Source of the DNA: Nodularia sp. LEGE 06071
GTDB lineage: Bacteria > Cyanobacteriota > Cyanobacteriia > Cyanobacteriales > Nostocaceae
Assembly: GCF_015207755.1 (NCBI RefSeq)
Contig: NZ_JADEWH010000019.1
Coordinates: 34,583 to 98,582, forward strand
Length of the DNA stretch: 64,000 nucleotides
Direction of reading: 5' to 3'
A program made the translations under genes and the position numbers. Positions within the stretch are counted from its first letter, which is position 1, and every line of letters begins with the position of its first letter. The notes beneath the pieces were generated by a model, which saw nothing but the letters and a program-made list of their open reading frames with translations, was not told where the DNA came from and searched no databases. Below are positions 9,883 through 18,585 of this stretch, in pieces.

Positions 9883-11442
9883 CTATGGAGCGAGAATTAA
9901 TGAATCAGAGTGTTTTTTTAATACTTGACGATGAATTTTGCCTGTAGATGTCCGGGGTAATTTGTCCAGGAAGTAAATCTGTTTGGGAGTTTTAAAATGA
10001 GGTAAATGCTGTTTAGTAAACTGACGAATACTTTTCTCTGTCTCTACACTAGGCTGTTGTGAGGATTTCAAGCTGATGTATGCGACGATTTCTGTCAGTT
10101 TTTCGCCACCTTGATATTCTGGGACTACTGCTACTTCCAAAACTTGTTGATGCTGGTGTAAAACTTCTTCTATTTCCAAAGGCGAAATCCATTGACCGTT
10201 GACTTTAAATAAATCATCTCCTCGTCCCATAAACCAGAAATAACCATTGCGATCGCGCTTATACTTATCTCCAGTCCGCATCATGTTACCGAAGATAGCT
10301 TGGCGCGTTTTTTGCAGTTGATTCCAGTAACCCAGCATCAAACTTTCGCCACGCACTTGTAGTTCGCCAATCTGATCATCTTCACAGGGAAAACCACTTT
10401 CATTCACAACCTCCACGTCATAGCCACCTATGGGACGACCAGAACTTCCGGGTTTAGACTCTCCTATACGATTTGAGAGAAAGATATGTAAAAACTCTGT
10501 TGTTCCAATTCCTTCACAAATTTCTAGGCCATGTATCTCTTTCCATTCATTCCAAATAGGCTTTGGTAGTTGTTCGGCTGCGGATACGCATAAGCGCAGA
10601 GATGAGGAGTCTAACGCCACAATGTCTTTTAATTCTAAGATTCTGGCATAAACGCTAGGGATGCCAAAAAATACTGTGGGTTGATAGCGTTGAATGTCTT
10701 CAATCATGCCGAAGGCATTACTGGCATCAGATAACACCGAGGTTGCACCCACTGCCATCGGAAAATAGACACTGTTTCCTAAACCATAGGCAAAAGCGAT
10801 ATTGGCGACGGAATAGAGAATATCTTCCTCGTTTAAGCCTAAGACGGCTTCAGCATATTGTTTGATGCAGACTAATGCACTCTGATGGGCATGAATTACG
10901 CCTTTTGGTTTTCCCGTACTCCCAGAAGTGTAAAGCCAAAAAGCTGCTTCATCACCCGATGTTGAGGCACAAGTTGTGAGTTCAGCGCCATCTTGTAGCT
11001 GAGATAAAAAAGGTTGTTGGCCATCGACGAGTAAGACATGACGTAAATATTCTGACGAGAGAGGAGTCAGTTTTTCTTGCCATGTATGGCTTGTGAGCAA
11101 AACCTTGCTGCGAGAGTCTTGGAGAATGTGGTTGATTTCTGCTAAAGAACAAGCCGGATTAATCGGTACGGGGATAGCACCCAGCCAAATTGCTCCTAAA
11201 AAGACTACTACCGACTCTAATTGATTGGGTAGTAAAATGGCAATCCGATTTTCTCTTTCTAGTCCGAGTTTTGCCATTAACTTGGCGCTACGTCGGACTA
11301 AATTACTTAATTGTGAGTAAGTATAAGTTTGATCGCGATCGCACAGAGCGATTTTATCTCCATTTCCTCGTGCTAAATTGCCCTCTAGCAAATAAGACGC
11401 AAGGTTAAAAACATCACCTAAATCTTCGTCAATTCTACTCAT
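9883..11442 (-). CDS. Aryl-acid ligase (benzoate-CoA ligase-like), probably salicylate-activating
   Basis: 519 residues, ANL superfamily. AMP-binding motif YTSGSTGKPKG, then ANIAFAYGLGNSVYF, which is the benzoate-CoA ligase type of pocket motif rather than the DhbE/EntE type. MRTGDKYKRD and the C-terminal PRTSTGKIHR with the catalytic Lys are present. It overlaps the end of the upstream AcpS-like gene by 8 bp and lies 109 bp upstream of salicylate synthase, so salicylate is the obvious substrate. The product may be salicyl-AMP passed to the free carrier protein encoded at 11905-12165, or salicyl-CoA; the sequence does not decide. Confidence 0.88.
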   Translation of the reverse strand: MSRIDEDLGDVFNLASYLLEGNLARGNGDKIALCDRDQTYTYSQLSNLVRRSAKLMAKLGLERENRIAILLPNQLESVVVFLGAIWLGAIPVPINPACSLAEINHILQDSRSKVLLTSHTWQEKLTPLSSEYLRHVLLVDGQQPFLSQLQDGAELTTCASTSGDEAAFWLYTSGSTGKPKGVIHAHQSALVCIKQYAEAVLGLNEEDILYSVANIAFAYGLGNSVYFPMAVGATSVLSDASNAFGMIEDIQRYQPTVFFGIPSVYARILELKDIVALDSSSLRLCVSAAEQLPKPIWNEWKEIHGLEICEGIGTTEFLHIFLSNRIGESKPGSSGRPIGGYDVEVVNESGFPCEDDQIGELQVRGESLMLGYWNQLQKTRQAIFGNMMRTGDKYKRDRNGYFWFMGRGDDLFKVNGQWISPLEIEEVLHQHQQVLEVAVVPEYQGGEKLTEIVAYISLKSSQQPSVETEKSIRQFTKQHLPHFKTPKQIYFLDKLPRTSTGKIHRQVLKKHSDSLILAP

Positions 11443-11862
11443 TTATCTGTTCCTCACAGAGAGCTAAAACATTAACTAGCACGCAATCTTGCCACTCCCA
11501 CCAATTCACCAACCACTGTTTAATCCCCAGAATTTGAGCTTGAGTTTTGGCTTGTCCGGATAAACGAACTTGTGGCTGTGCTTGAGTTAAGTCTGTTTCA
11601 ATTTCATTCCAGTCAATTCCTACTAAACCGATGCCCAAAGCCTTGCCTACGGCTTCTTTAACTCCAAAGCACAAAGTATAATAGAGCAGGCGATCGCTAA
11701 CCGAATGGCAATAGTTTTGTTCTTGGGTGGTAAAGACAAGGGTTAAAGTTTCGCGATCGCAGCTAGCAATTAACTTGGCAATTTTGGGTATGGATGCAAT
11801 ATCAACGCCAATCCCTTTAATTTCCGTTTTTTTGGCAGGTCTTTGCTCGTAAAAATCTTCAT
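11435..11862 (-). pseudogene. AcpS-like protein with an apparent frameshift at an A7 run
   Basis: The body reads IGVDIASIP (Asp of the AcpS metal site), FGVKEAVGKALG (Glu and Lys of the active site) and an LGIKQWL strand shared with the other AcpS-like gene. The expected SISHT block is replaced by NWWEWQD. The only good ATG (11862) is in another frame: adding one A to the 7-A run (T7 at 11827-11833 on the plus strand) would join ATG-KIFTSKDLPKK to the body. The body frame has no ATG, GTG or TTG before TTG at 11674, which would drop the metal-binding Asp. The downstream end overlaps the ligase ATG by 8 bp, which suggests the frame is kept. Possible explanations: sequencing error, slippage-dependent expression, or a recent pseudogene. 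Confidence 0.65.
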
Positions 11863-11904
11863 TAGTTTGTACACACTATTTAAAGTGATTTGCAATAATT
11901 CAAC

Positions 11905-12165
11905 CTAAATTGAGTTCTGACTTTCCGTTTCTGATAAAGCTGACTCAATTAAAGTACAGATTTCGGTCAAAGTTTTGTCCTGACGGGTTTCGAGTTTGAC
12001 TTTAATTCCTAACTTCCGTTTTAATGCCAAAGAGACTTCGACTATTTCTGTAGAATCTAGCTGTAAATCTTGATTAATTAGCGCATTAGGGCAAATCATG
12101 TCCTCTGGAATTCCCAAATCTTTGAGTATATCCTCAAGATTTTTTATTGCTTTTACAGTATCCAT
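11905..12165 (-). CDS. Free acyl/aryl carrier protein
   Basis: 86 residues, with the phosphopantetheine site in LQLDSTEIVEVS (Ser within LDST). The overall helix pattern is that of an acyl carrier protein, with the acidic stretch usual after the site. It appears to be the first gene of the biosynthetic operon: a 341-bp gap precedes it, and the AcpS-like gene, aryl ligase and salicylate synthase follow on the same strand. Inferred role: aryl carrier for salicylate, since the NRPS itself has no N-terminal ArCP. Confidence 0.85.
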   Translation of the reverse strand: MDTVKAIKNLEDILKDLGIPEDMICPNALINQDLQLDSTEIVEVSLALKRKLGIKVKLETRQDKTLTEICTLIESALSETESQNSI

Positions 12166-12506
12166 CAGCGGAAATAATCTCTAAAATTTTAACAACGTAT
12201 TACAGCCACTCTTGTTTGTACTCACCACTGTAATTGTATTCTTCACCAATTCCTTATTAAAAAACTTTCTCTATAAGTTTGTTATTCATACCTTACCATC
12301 TTTGTCTCCAAAACAACAGTCAATTTAAGGGAGTTAAATAATACTGTTACTTTCATTCAACAGTATTAGGAATAGTTATGAATAAGCGTAGAAAGGCATT
12401 GCTGAAAATAAGGATGAATTGAGAGGTTTTTTTTAAGATATCTGGTGAAAATAAAATATGCGTGATCTTGACATCTCACGTCTCTATATTCTTTGTCGGA
12501 GATGTC
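12166..12506 (-). promoter_or_regulatory. Gap upstream of the carrier/biosynthesis operon
   Basis: 341 bp without a convincing gene between the sucrase/ferredoxin-like gene and the carrier gene. It probably holds the promoter of the biosynthetic operon. The only clear structure is the inverted repeat at 12339-12368. I found no convincing Fur-like site here. Confidence 0.45.
12339..12368. repeat. Perfect inverted repeat, 10-bp arms
   Basis: TAATACTGTT and its exact reverse complement AACAGTATTA are separated by 10 bp. It lies 171 bp upstream of the carrier gene start (minus strand) and 138 bp past the end of the preceding gene. It could be an operator for a dimeric regulator. A terminator is less likely because the arms are AT-rich and no T-run follows directly. 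Confidence 0.5.
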
Positions 12507-13499
12507 TTATGTAGTTCGTCTTAGTTGACTAACCTGATATTGCTTGACAGTTGTCAACGCCTGTCCAGAGTTATAAGCACTAATTACCGAACCACAAACC
12601 TCAACTTTAGCTGCGTAGCTTCCTGTTACCCGCCCATCGGGAGCAGCAAAATCTATCTGCACTTCTGCCCAATTAGCCTCTTCATTGACATGATCTTTTG
12701 CTAGTATTCGTCCTAATTTATGGTATTTCAGCCAATCCCAGCCTTCCTGCATCCAAATCTCACGCTCAACAATTTGCTCAAATTTGCTCAGTCCACTCCA
12801 GCCTCGGTAAAATGAACGCAGTTCTGTAACTGGATGGTTGCGTTGCACTAAGACTTCTAGTATTTCGGGTTCAAGATGACCCCAAACCTGACCTGTGGGA
12901 AAATCTACTAAAGTCGGCGCAAACTGATGACCTCCGAAATGAGAACAGCGCCAAACTTCTAATTCACCACTGGAACTAGACGCATATTCTTGGCGGAGAA
13001 TTTGATAGATGGGCTGACCAAATCGCGCACAAGCAATGTCTATGTTACCGTGGGTACAGACCATTAACTGGCGGACAGGAATAGCAGTTTTTCGGTACTG
13101 TTCAAACTGAGGTAAATTAGCGGACTCAAAAATCAGAGCTTTCGCTAGTTGAGCAATTTGGTTGGGGGGGAGAAGAAACTCTTGTTTTTCAAATTGGGCA
13201 AAAGTAGACGCTGGACGCTGGTAGTAGAAAACGCGAGACAGCCCAGGGATAGAATACTCTTTATCAGAAGCGATCGCCATTGGTGCAACCCGAATTCCCT
13301 GGTCATAAAGTTCATGAAACAAATCATGAATGGGCTGGAGAATTGGGTCTGAGTGAAAGCGCTCTTCAGTCCAAGGTAAAGGCAATTCCATCAGCAACCA
13401 ACCACTACAAGGGTTAGCCGTACCAATGGGATCTTCACCATTTTCTTTGGAAACTACTGAGCAAAACTGACAATCAGTTAAAAGTTTTGGTGTCGTCAT
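12507..13499 (-). CDS. Sucrase/ferredoxin-like family protein
   Basis: 330 residues. An N-terminal Cys pair is seen near DCQFCSVV, then CTHGNIDIACARFG and WRCSHFGGHQFAPT, the motifs of the thioredoxin-fold sucrase/ferredoxin-like family (PF06999 type). In cyanobacteria these genes often sit beside siderophore uptake genes, and a role in reductive iron release has been suggested for them. It is the last gene of the operon with the TonB receptor and the binding lipoprotein, 45 bp after the latter. The molecular role is inferred from context. Confidence 0.8.
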   Translation of the reverse strand: MTTPKLLTDCQFCSVVSKENGEDPIGTANPCSGWLLMELPLPWTEERFHSDPILQPIHDLFHELYDQGIRVAPMAIASDKEYSIPGLSRVFYYQRPASTFAQFEKQEFLLPPNQIAQLAKALIFESANLPQFEQYRKTAIPVRQLMVCTHGNIDIACARFGQPIYQILRQEYASSSSGELEVWRCSHFGGHQFAPTLVDFPTGQVWGHLEPEILEVLVQRNHPVTELRSFYRGWSGLSKFEQIVEREIWMQEGWDWLKYHKLGRILAKDHVNEEANWAEVQIDFAAPDGRVTGSYAAKVEVCGSVISAYNSGQALTTVKQYQVSQLRRTT

Positions 13500-13544
13500 C
13501 TGATTTCTGAGTGTGGAATATAAACTAACAAGAATTAGCTTGAT

Positions 13545-14618
13545 TTATTGCACTGGGAGCAGTTGTTTTTCCAGTTCATTCAAGTAAAGTTCTGTACCAA
13601 TCGTTCCTGGGAGCGCCGCACAGAGATAACCAGGAATAAAATAGACGCGACCTTCCTTGCTAGCTTGCATTGATTTGGCGATCGCATTTTCTTGCCATTT
13701 CTGCTGAAGATTTTGGATTTGAGGGTCAAAATTCATCTGTGCATTGACTTGATTAAATTCTGTGAAATTAGCACCTAGCAAGATGATTGAATCTGCATCC
13801 TGAAACTGAGGCAAAATTTCGATCGAGACTAGCGGCGGAACCCCTTCAGCAGACTGAGCTAAATCTGGAGGAGGTAATACTTTAAATCCCAAATTTGCCA
13901 CCAAAGCCGGACATAACCGGTCGGGTTGAAAACTGCGGAGTTGTTCCGGAAGCGACTGACCACCAGAAGACAATAACAGAACTTGAGGATGGGCGGCAAC
14001 AATCGGTGCAAATGCTTTTTTGGCAGTAGCTAATCGCTGTTCCATAGCTGTTAAAACTTGTTCTGCCTTTTGAGAACGGTCAAAAATTTTGGCAATTTTG
14101 AGGAGATTTGGTTTAGCATCAGCCCATTTTAACAGCACTGTTGGCGCAATTTGCGAAAGATTTTTGTACTGCTTTTTGTTAGTTTCAGAACCTAAAATTA
14201 AGTCTGGTTTAATTCTTAATAATGCTTCCATAGAAGGATTGTAAGCTAGACCGACATTAATAGGCTGATTATTCACCAACTGTCCTAAATAGGGAATTTG
14301 TTGACTAGGATTGTTGTAATCACCCTGATGAAACGGGATATGGTCAGCAAATCCGCTGGGCTGGACATCAAGTGCTAGTAAAGGTTCTAAAATATAGGGG
14401 CCAAGGACTACAACTTTTTGAGGTTGATCACAAATCTCAGTTTCCCCCATTTCATGTTGAATAACTTGACATTTGCTGGAAGAAGATTGCTGGCTGACTG
14501 TATTTTGACTGATTCCACCCCCACAAGCTGTAATAATTAACGTCGTGAGTATAGCTAGGAAAAAGAGCTTAAAGGTTTGACTTGTCCATTGAATAGGCAA
14601 TCTCATCATTAATATCAA
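13545..14618 (-). CDS. Iron-siderophore ABC transporter binding lipoprotein (FecB-like)
   Basis: 357 residues. N-terminal hydrophobic segment ending in a lipobox-like LIITACGGG, so probably a lipoprotein at the cytoplasmic membrane facing the periplasm. The body fits the class III (FecB/BtuF) metal-chelate binding family: VVVLGPYILEPLLAL near the start, then MEALLRIKPDLILGSE and an APTVLLKW strand. It starts 17 bp after the TonB receptor gene and is followed by the sucrase/ferredoxin-like gene. The cognate permease and ATPase are not in this window, so it presumably uses a system encoded elsewhere. Confidence 0.9.
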   Translation of the reverse strand: MILMMRLPIQWTSQTFKLFFLAILTTLIITACGGGISQNTVSQQSSSSKCQVIQHEMGETEICDQPQKVVVLGPYILEPLLALDVQPSGFADHIPFHQGDYNNPSQQIPYLGQLVNNQPINVGLAYNPSMEALLRIKPDLILGSETNKKQYKNLSQIAPTVLLKWADAKPNLLKIAKIFDRSQKAEQVLTAMEQRLATAKKAFAPIVAAHPQVLLLSSGGQSLPEQLRSFQPDRLCPALVANLGFKVLPPPDLAQSAEGVPPLVSIEILPQFQDADSIILLGANFTEFNQVNAQMNFDPQIQNLQQKWQENAIAKSMQASKEGRVYFIPGYLCAALPGTIGTELYLNELEKQLLPVQ

Positions 14619-14635
14619 TAAAAGTAAATTTGGAA

Positions 14636-17272
14636 CTAAAACTGCACAGAAAATGAGCCGATGACCGTAAAAGGATCACCAGGTTCAATTCCGTTGTTTC
14701 TACCGCCCAGAGATGACTGAAAATATTCCACATCGAAAAGATTTTTGAAATTAATCGCAAATCGGTAGTTGTTTCGCCGATAAAAGACGGCAGCATTAGT
14801 GAGAAAGTAACTGCCTAACCTAAATGTATTCGCTAAGTCACCTTCTCGATCACCAACATAGTTGAATCCAATTCCTAACCCCAAGCCTTGCAAATTCCCA
14901 CTTTGAATAGTGTAGTTTGTCCATAAACCGGCACTATGTTGCGGAACATTAAATAAGCGATTGCCAATTGCTATTCTGTTATCTTTAGTAGTTTCAGCAT
15001 TAGTGTAGCTATAGGAAGCAATCACATTCCATCCTGGTAAAATGTCTCCTGCCACATCGACTTCAATTCCTCGGCTGCGTTGTTCCCCGGTGGCGATTAA
15101 AAAGTTAGGAAAATCTGGGTCAGCTGTAGGAACATTCTGTTTAGTCGTATCGAAATATGCCAAATTACCGAATAACCTACCTTCCAAAAGTTCTGCCTTC
15201 AGACCGAATTCATAGCCCTGACCAGTTTGTGGTTTGAGTGGATTGCCACTGATTGTAGCACCTGAGTTGGGAGTAAAGGACTGTGAATAGTTGGCATAAA
15301 TACCAAGTTCTGGAGTGGTTTGATAAACAATGCCTATTTGTGGGGTAAAAGCATCATCATTTTGAGTGGTTTCTGAACTCAATGGATTAACATCTGTAGG
15401 ATTATCTTTTCTTGTTTGTTCTACATTGTCATAACGCAAACCTGCAACCAATTTTAAATTATCAAATAGTGAAATTTGGTCTTGAAAATAGATTCCTAAC
15501 CTATTTGATTCTGTGAGGTAATCAGCAACTACAGGTACATTATTAGGTCTGGAGGAAACTCCGTAAACTGGATCAAAAATGTTAAGTGGAAAAAATGGAG
15601 GGACACTAAATTGTGCAAGAAAGTTGTCTTTTTGACGATTCCAATCAATTCCAAACAAAATTTTGTGATTAATTGTACCTGTAGTAAACTCACCGAGTAT
15701 ATTCGTCTGTAGAGAATAAGTTTGAATATCTATATCGTATTTGGCGAAACTGCGTTGCAAAATGCCAGTTACTTCGTTAAACGCAACAGGAAAATAAAAA
15801 TCTGAGACAAAATCTTGTTTAATGTATCGAAAAGTATTCCTCAGTTTCCAGTTATCATTAAAACGATGTTCTAGGTTGTACCCAATATTGAAAAGGTTCT
15901 GTTCACTTTGATCGTCTGGTTCGTTGGTGATGCGATCGCGAGGAACATTGACCACGCCATCACCGAAAGCGACTAAACCAAAATCCATCGGTCGTCGTTC
16001 GTTAGTGTATTCTAAACTGGTAGTGATATCAGTGCGATCGCCAAGTTTCCAAGCAATAGTCGGCGCAATAAAGAAACGCTCATTAGCTTGGTCAAAACCG
16101 CGAAAACCATCATCTTTTGTATATAAAGTATTCAATCTGTAAAGCAGGTTGCCACTGGGAGTTAAAGGACCCGAAATATCAAGACGGGGGCGAACAAAAT
16201 TCCGGTTTCCTAGCTGAAACTCTGCGGCATAAAAAGGTTCAGATAAGGGTTTTTTGCTAACTGCGTTAATCAATCCACCTGGATCAATATCTCCATAGAG
16301 GATAGAAGCTGGTCCCTTGAGAACTTCAATACTTTCCAGATTTGTAATTTCTGGAAGAACTTGAAAACTTCCATATTGTCGGAAACCATCTCGTAAAATC
16401 GGTGCATTTCTGAAGCCACGAATTGTAAAATTAGGGAAGATTCCAGCAAAATTATCGGAAGTAACACCACTGACGTTGCGGAGGGCTTCATCTAGGCGAG
16501 TGACTTGCTGATCTTCTATTACTTGTCGAGGAACCACCTGAATAGAAGCTGGAACATCTCGAATGGGGGTATCAGTTCGTGTAGCAGATGAGGCATTTAG
16601 GAGTACATAACTCTCATATTGTTCACCTGTAACGACTAATTCAATTGATTCATCTTCTTCAGCCAATGGTTGGCTGGGTTCTATTTGACTTTCTGGTTGT
16701 GCTTCTGCTGACTCTGGTTGTGCAGATACAGTTGCAAAACTCAAAATCAAACCTTCGTTGCTATCAAATAACTCAACTGTGGGCAATCCTGTTTTACCTG
16801 TGACTATTACCCGAATTGTATTGGCATCAAAATTCGTAACTGTGATCTCAGTCAGATTCTCATCTGGGTTTTCAGAAGTGAATGTAAAGGCATCGCCACT
16901 GGGTAAACGTAATTGAGCGTTGGGAATATCAGCGATAAACTGATTATCGACGCTGCGATTTGTGATTTGTAACTGTTCTCCTTGAGTAGTTTGTAAAATC
17001 ACCTCCACACCTTGGTCAATGGAATTAGCTGTCACTCCTGTCACTTGGATCAGTTCTGCTGGCGACTGTACTAATAATTGAGTGTTGGTAATGGGCAATT
17101 TGGCTTTTCGGAGCATCCGAGGATGACTCTGTAAATTTGCCTGATTACCTTGTAATTGCGCCTTTGTTTGTGGTGTCGCCTGTACAGGTTGAATGCCAAT
17201 AGCACTCAAGTATCCAGATATACTGACTAAACACCACAATCGCAGACTACCTGACAGCCACCAACGTTTCAT
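14636..17272 (-). CDS. TonB-dependent siderophore receptor with AMIN domain
   Basis: 878 residues. A signal-peptide-like N-terminus comes first, then an AMIN domain (about 70-175, VTGVTANSIDQGVEVILQTT) typical of cyanobacterial receptors, and a Glu/Gln/Pro-rich linker. The plug domain follows (about 235-345, with RDVPASIQVVP and LKGPASILYGDIDPGGLIN). The rest is the 22-strand barrel, ending in the usual C-terminal aromatic residue (SFSVQF). It imports a ferric siderophore across the outer membrane, most simply the compound made by the neighbouring genes. First gene of the uptake operon; a Fur-like site lies about 140 bp upstream. Confidence 0.95.
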   Translation of the reverse strand: MKRWWLSGSLRLWCLVSISGYLSAIGIQPVQATPQTKAQLQGNQANLQSHPRMLRKAKLPITNTQLLVQSPAELIQVTGVTANSIDQGVEVILQTTQGEQLQITNRSVDNQFIADIPNAQLRLPSGDAFTFTSENPDENLTEITVTNFDANTIRVIVTGKTGLPTVELFDSNEGLILSFATVSAQPESAEAQPESQIEPSQPLAEEDESIELVVTGEQYESYVLLNASSATRTDTPIRDVPASIQVVPRQVIEDQQVTRLDEALRNVSGVTSDNFAGIFPNFTIRGFRNAPILRDGFRQYGSFQVLPEITNLESIEVLKGPASILYGDIDPGGLINAVSKKPLSEPFYAAEFQLGNRNFVRPRLDISGPLTPSGNLLYRLNTLYTKDDGFRGFDQANERFFIAPTIAWKLGDRTDITTSLEYTNERRPMDFGLVAFGDGVVNVPRDRITNEPDDQSEQNLFNIGYNLEHRFNDNWKLRNTFRYIKQDFVSDFYFPVAFNEVTGILQRSFAKYDIDIQTYSLQTNILGEFTTGTINHKILFGIDWNRQKDNFLAQFSVPPFFPLNIFDPVYGVSSRPNNVPVVADYLTESNRLGIYFQDQISLFDNLKLVAGLRYDNVEQTRKDNPTDVNPLSSETTQNDDAFTPQIGIVYQTTPELGIYANYSQSFTPNSGATISGNPLKPQTGQGYEFGLKAELLEGRLFGNLAYFDTTKQNVPTADPDFPNFLIATGEQRSRGIEVDVAGDILPGWNVIASYSYTNAETTKDNRIAIGNRLFNVPQHSAGLWTNYTIQSGNLQGLGLGIGFNYVGDREGDLANTFRLGSYFLTNAAVFYRRNNYRFAINFKNLFDVEYFQSSLGGRNNGIEPGDPFTVIGSFSVQF

Positions 17273-17414
17273 AATTACTCCTGATACACCCGCTTGGAGA
17301 GGTTGAATGAATTAATTTACTTTGCAGTCATGAATTTTTAATCTCCGTTCAATCCAGCTTTTGAGACAGAAACTGGATTGCTGCAAATATTTCTAATTCA
17401 ATGAAGCTGAGTAT

Positions 17415-17429
17415 AGAGAATAACTCTCA
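17415..17429. promoter_or_regulatory. Weak Fur-like site upstream of the TonB receptor
   Basis: AGAGAATAACTCTCA matches the 7-1-7 Fur consensus (TGATAATnATTATCA) at 10 of 14 positions by my count. It is about 140 bp upstream of the receptor start. On its own it is weak; it is listed because two better sites occur in the same locus. Confidence 0.35.
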
Positions 17430-17452
17430 ACTAAGTCAACTCAAAAAGGGCA

Positions 17453-18508
17453 TCATGATCCCAAAAAGGACTTTGTGCCTGGTGTCATACTCCACACACT
17501 CCCTTTCGGTTCAGACGTAGCGCTTGTTTTTGATTTTGCTAAACATTGGCTGGGAAGGATACCAAACTTGCGCTTGAAGACAGCAGCAAAGTGTCCCAGG
17601 TTGGAATAACCAATTTTGTTGGCAACCTCAGCTACAGTGGTGTTACCTTGACACAATAGTTGCTGTGCCAAATTCATCCGTTTATCTGTTAAGTAACTCA
17701 ATACAGTTGTGCCAAACAGTTCAGGAAATCCGCGTTTGAGAGTGCGATCGCTTACTCCGACTATTTGTGCTAATTCTAACAATGAGGGTGGACTCTCCAA
17801 ACGTGCCAATAAAATTTCCTTAGCGTGATGAATCCGGTTGATAGTCTCTGGCTTCAGTCGTGGTGACTCTGGCAGTTGATCCTGTTCCGCCAAGATGGGA
17901 AATAACTGCAACCTGATCAGTTCCAACACCTTGGTTTGTAAGTACATTCGCTTCATTGTTTCCCGGTAGGGACAGCTGATGATTTGCTGTACTACACCTT
18001 GTATAGCAGTAGTAATTTCAGGGTAAAGCAATGCCTGCCAGTCGTTCTCCTTGGTTAAAAAACGCAATAGCTGGGGAATTTCTCCTGTTTCATCTGGAAA
18101 AAAAGTTGCCAGCAAGTCAGGGGAAATATGAACCTCAAGACCCAGGTATCGGGATTTGGTAAAATTGAGATTCATTTTGGGTTGAACACCGCTACCAGAG
18201 ATACAGGTATATCCTCCCCCTAACTGCCCTCCATGCTGAGTGGTGATTTTACCAGCCAGAAGGAAGGAGAAATGCAATGAATGATGCCACTCTGGAATTT
18301 GAAATAACACATTATCGTGATATTCATTGTCCAAAATTGAAAGCCACAGATGAGGATATACTTCGATTGTCTGCACATAGCCTGTACCTATTTGTCTGGG
18401 AATTTCCTGGATAATTCCCAATGAATTTAATCCCGGTTTGGGTGGATTGTTTTGGTTCGCTTCTGCCCAAAATTCTTGGTAGTCTGTGATCTTCAGCTTA
18501 ATAGTCAT
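17453..18508 (-). CDS. AraC-family regulator, PchR-like
   Basis: 351 residues. The C-terminal two-helix-turn-helix AraC domain is clear (about 245-335): LLELAQIVGVSDRTLKRGF, then VAEVANKIGYSNLGHFAAVFKRKFG. The N-terminal part is a non-AraC-like sensing region, the arrangement of PchR/YbtA-type regulators that bind a ferric siderophore and switch on uptake and synthesis genes. It lies between the export genes and the TonB receptor on the same strand. A Fur-like site sits 28 bp upstream of its start. That it senses the salicylate-derived siderophore is inferred. Confidence 0.87.
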   Translation of the reverse strand: MTIKLKITDYQEFWAEANQNNPPKPGLNSLGIIQEIPRQIGTGYVQTIEVYPHLWLSILDNEYHDNVLFQIPEWHHSLHFSFLLAGKITTQHGGQLGGGYTCISGSGVQPKMNLNFTKSRYLGLEVHISPDLLATFFPDETGEIPQLLRFLTKENDWQALLYPEITTAIQGVVQQIISCPYRETMKRMYLQTKVLELIRLQLFPILAEQDQLPESPRLKPETINRIHHAKEILLARLESPPSLLELAQIVGVSDRTLKRGFPELFGTTVLSYLTDKRMNLAQQLLCQGNTTVAEVANKIGYSNLGHFAAVFKRKFGILPSQCLAKSKTSATSEPKGSVWSMTPGTKSFLGS

Positions 18509-18535
18509 AAATCTTAGCTATCAAAGTAAAATTAC

Positions 18536-18550
18536 TGAGAAGAAATATCA
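18536..18550. promoter_or_regulatory. Fur-like site upstream of the AraC regulator
   Basis: TGAGAAGAAATATCA matches the 7-1-7 Fur consensus at 11 of 14 positions by my count. It lies in the 77-bp gap between the exporter operon and the AraC-family gene, in a position suited to iron-dependent repression of the regulator. Confidence 0.4.
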
Positions 18551-18585
18551 ATAATTTTAGCCTAATGCTGAAGACTATCACGAGA

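Noticed and set aside
11435..11674. A 79-codon gene starting at TTG 11674
   Set aside because: It starts inside the AcpS fold and would drop the IGVDI metal-binding strand. Upstream codons in the same frame are clearly homologous, so it is part of the longer, frameshifted gene.
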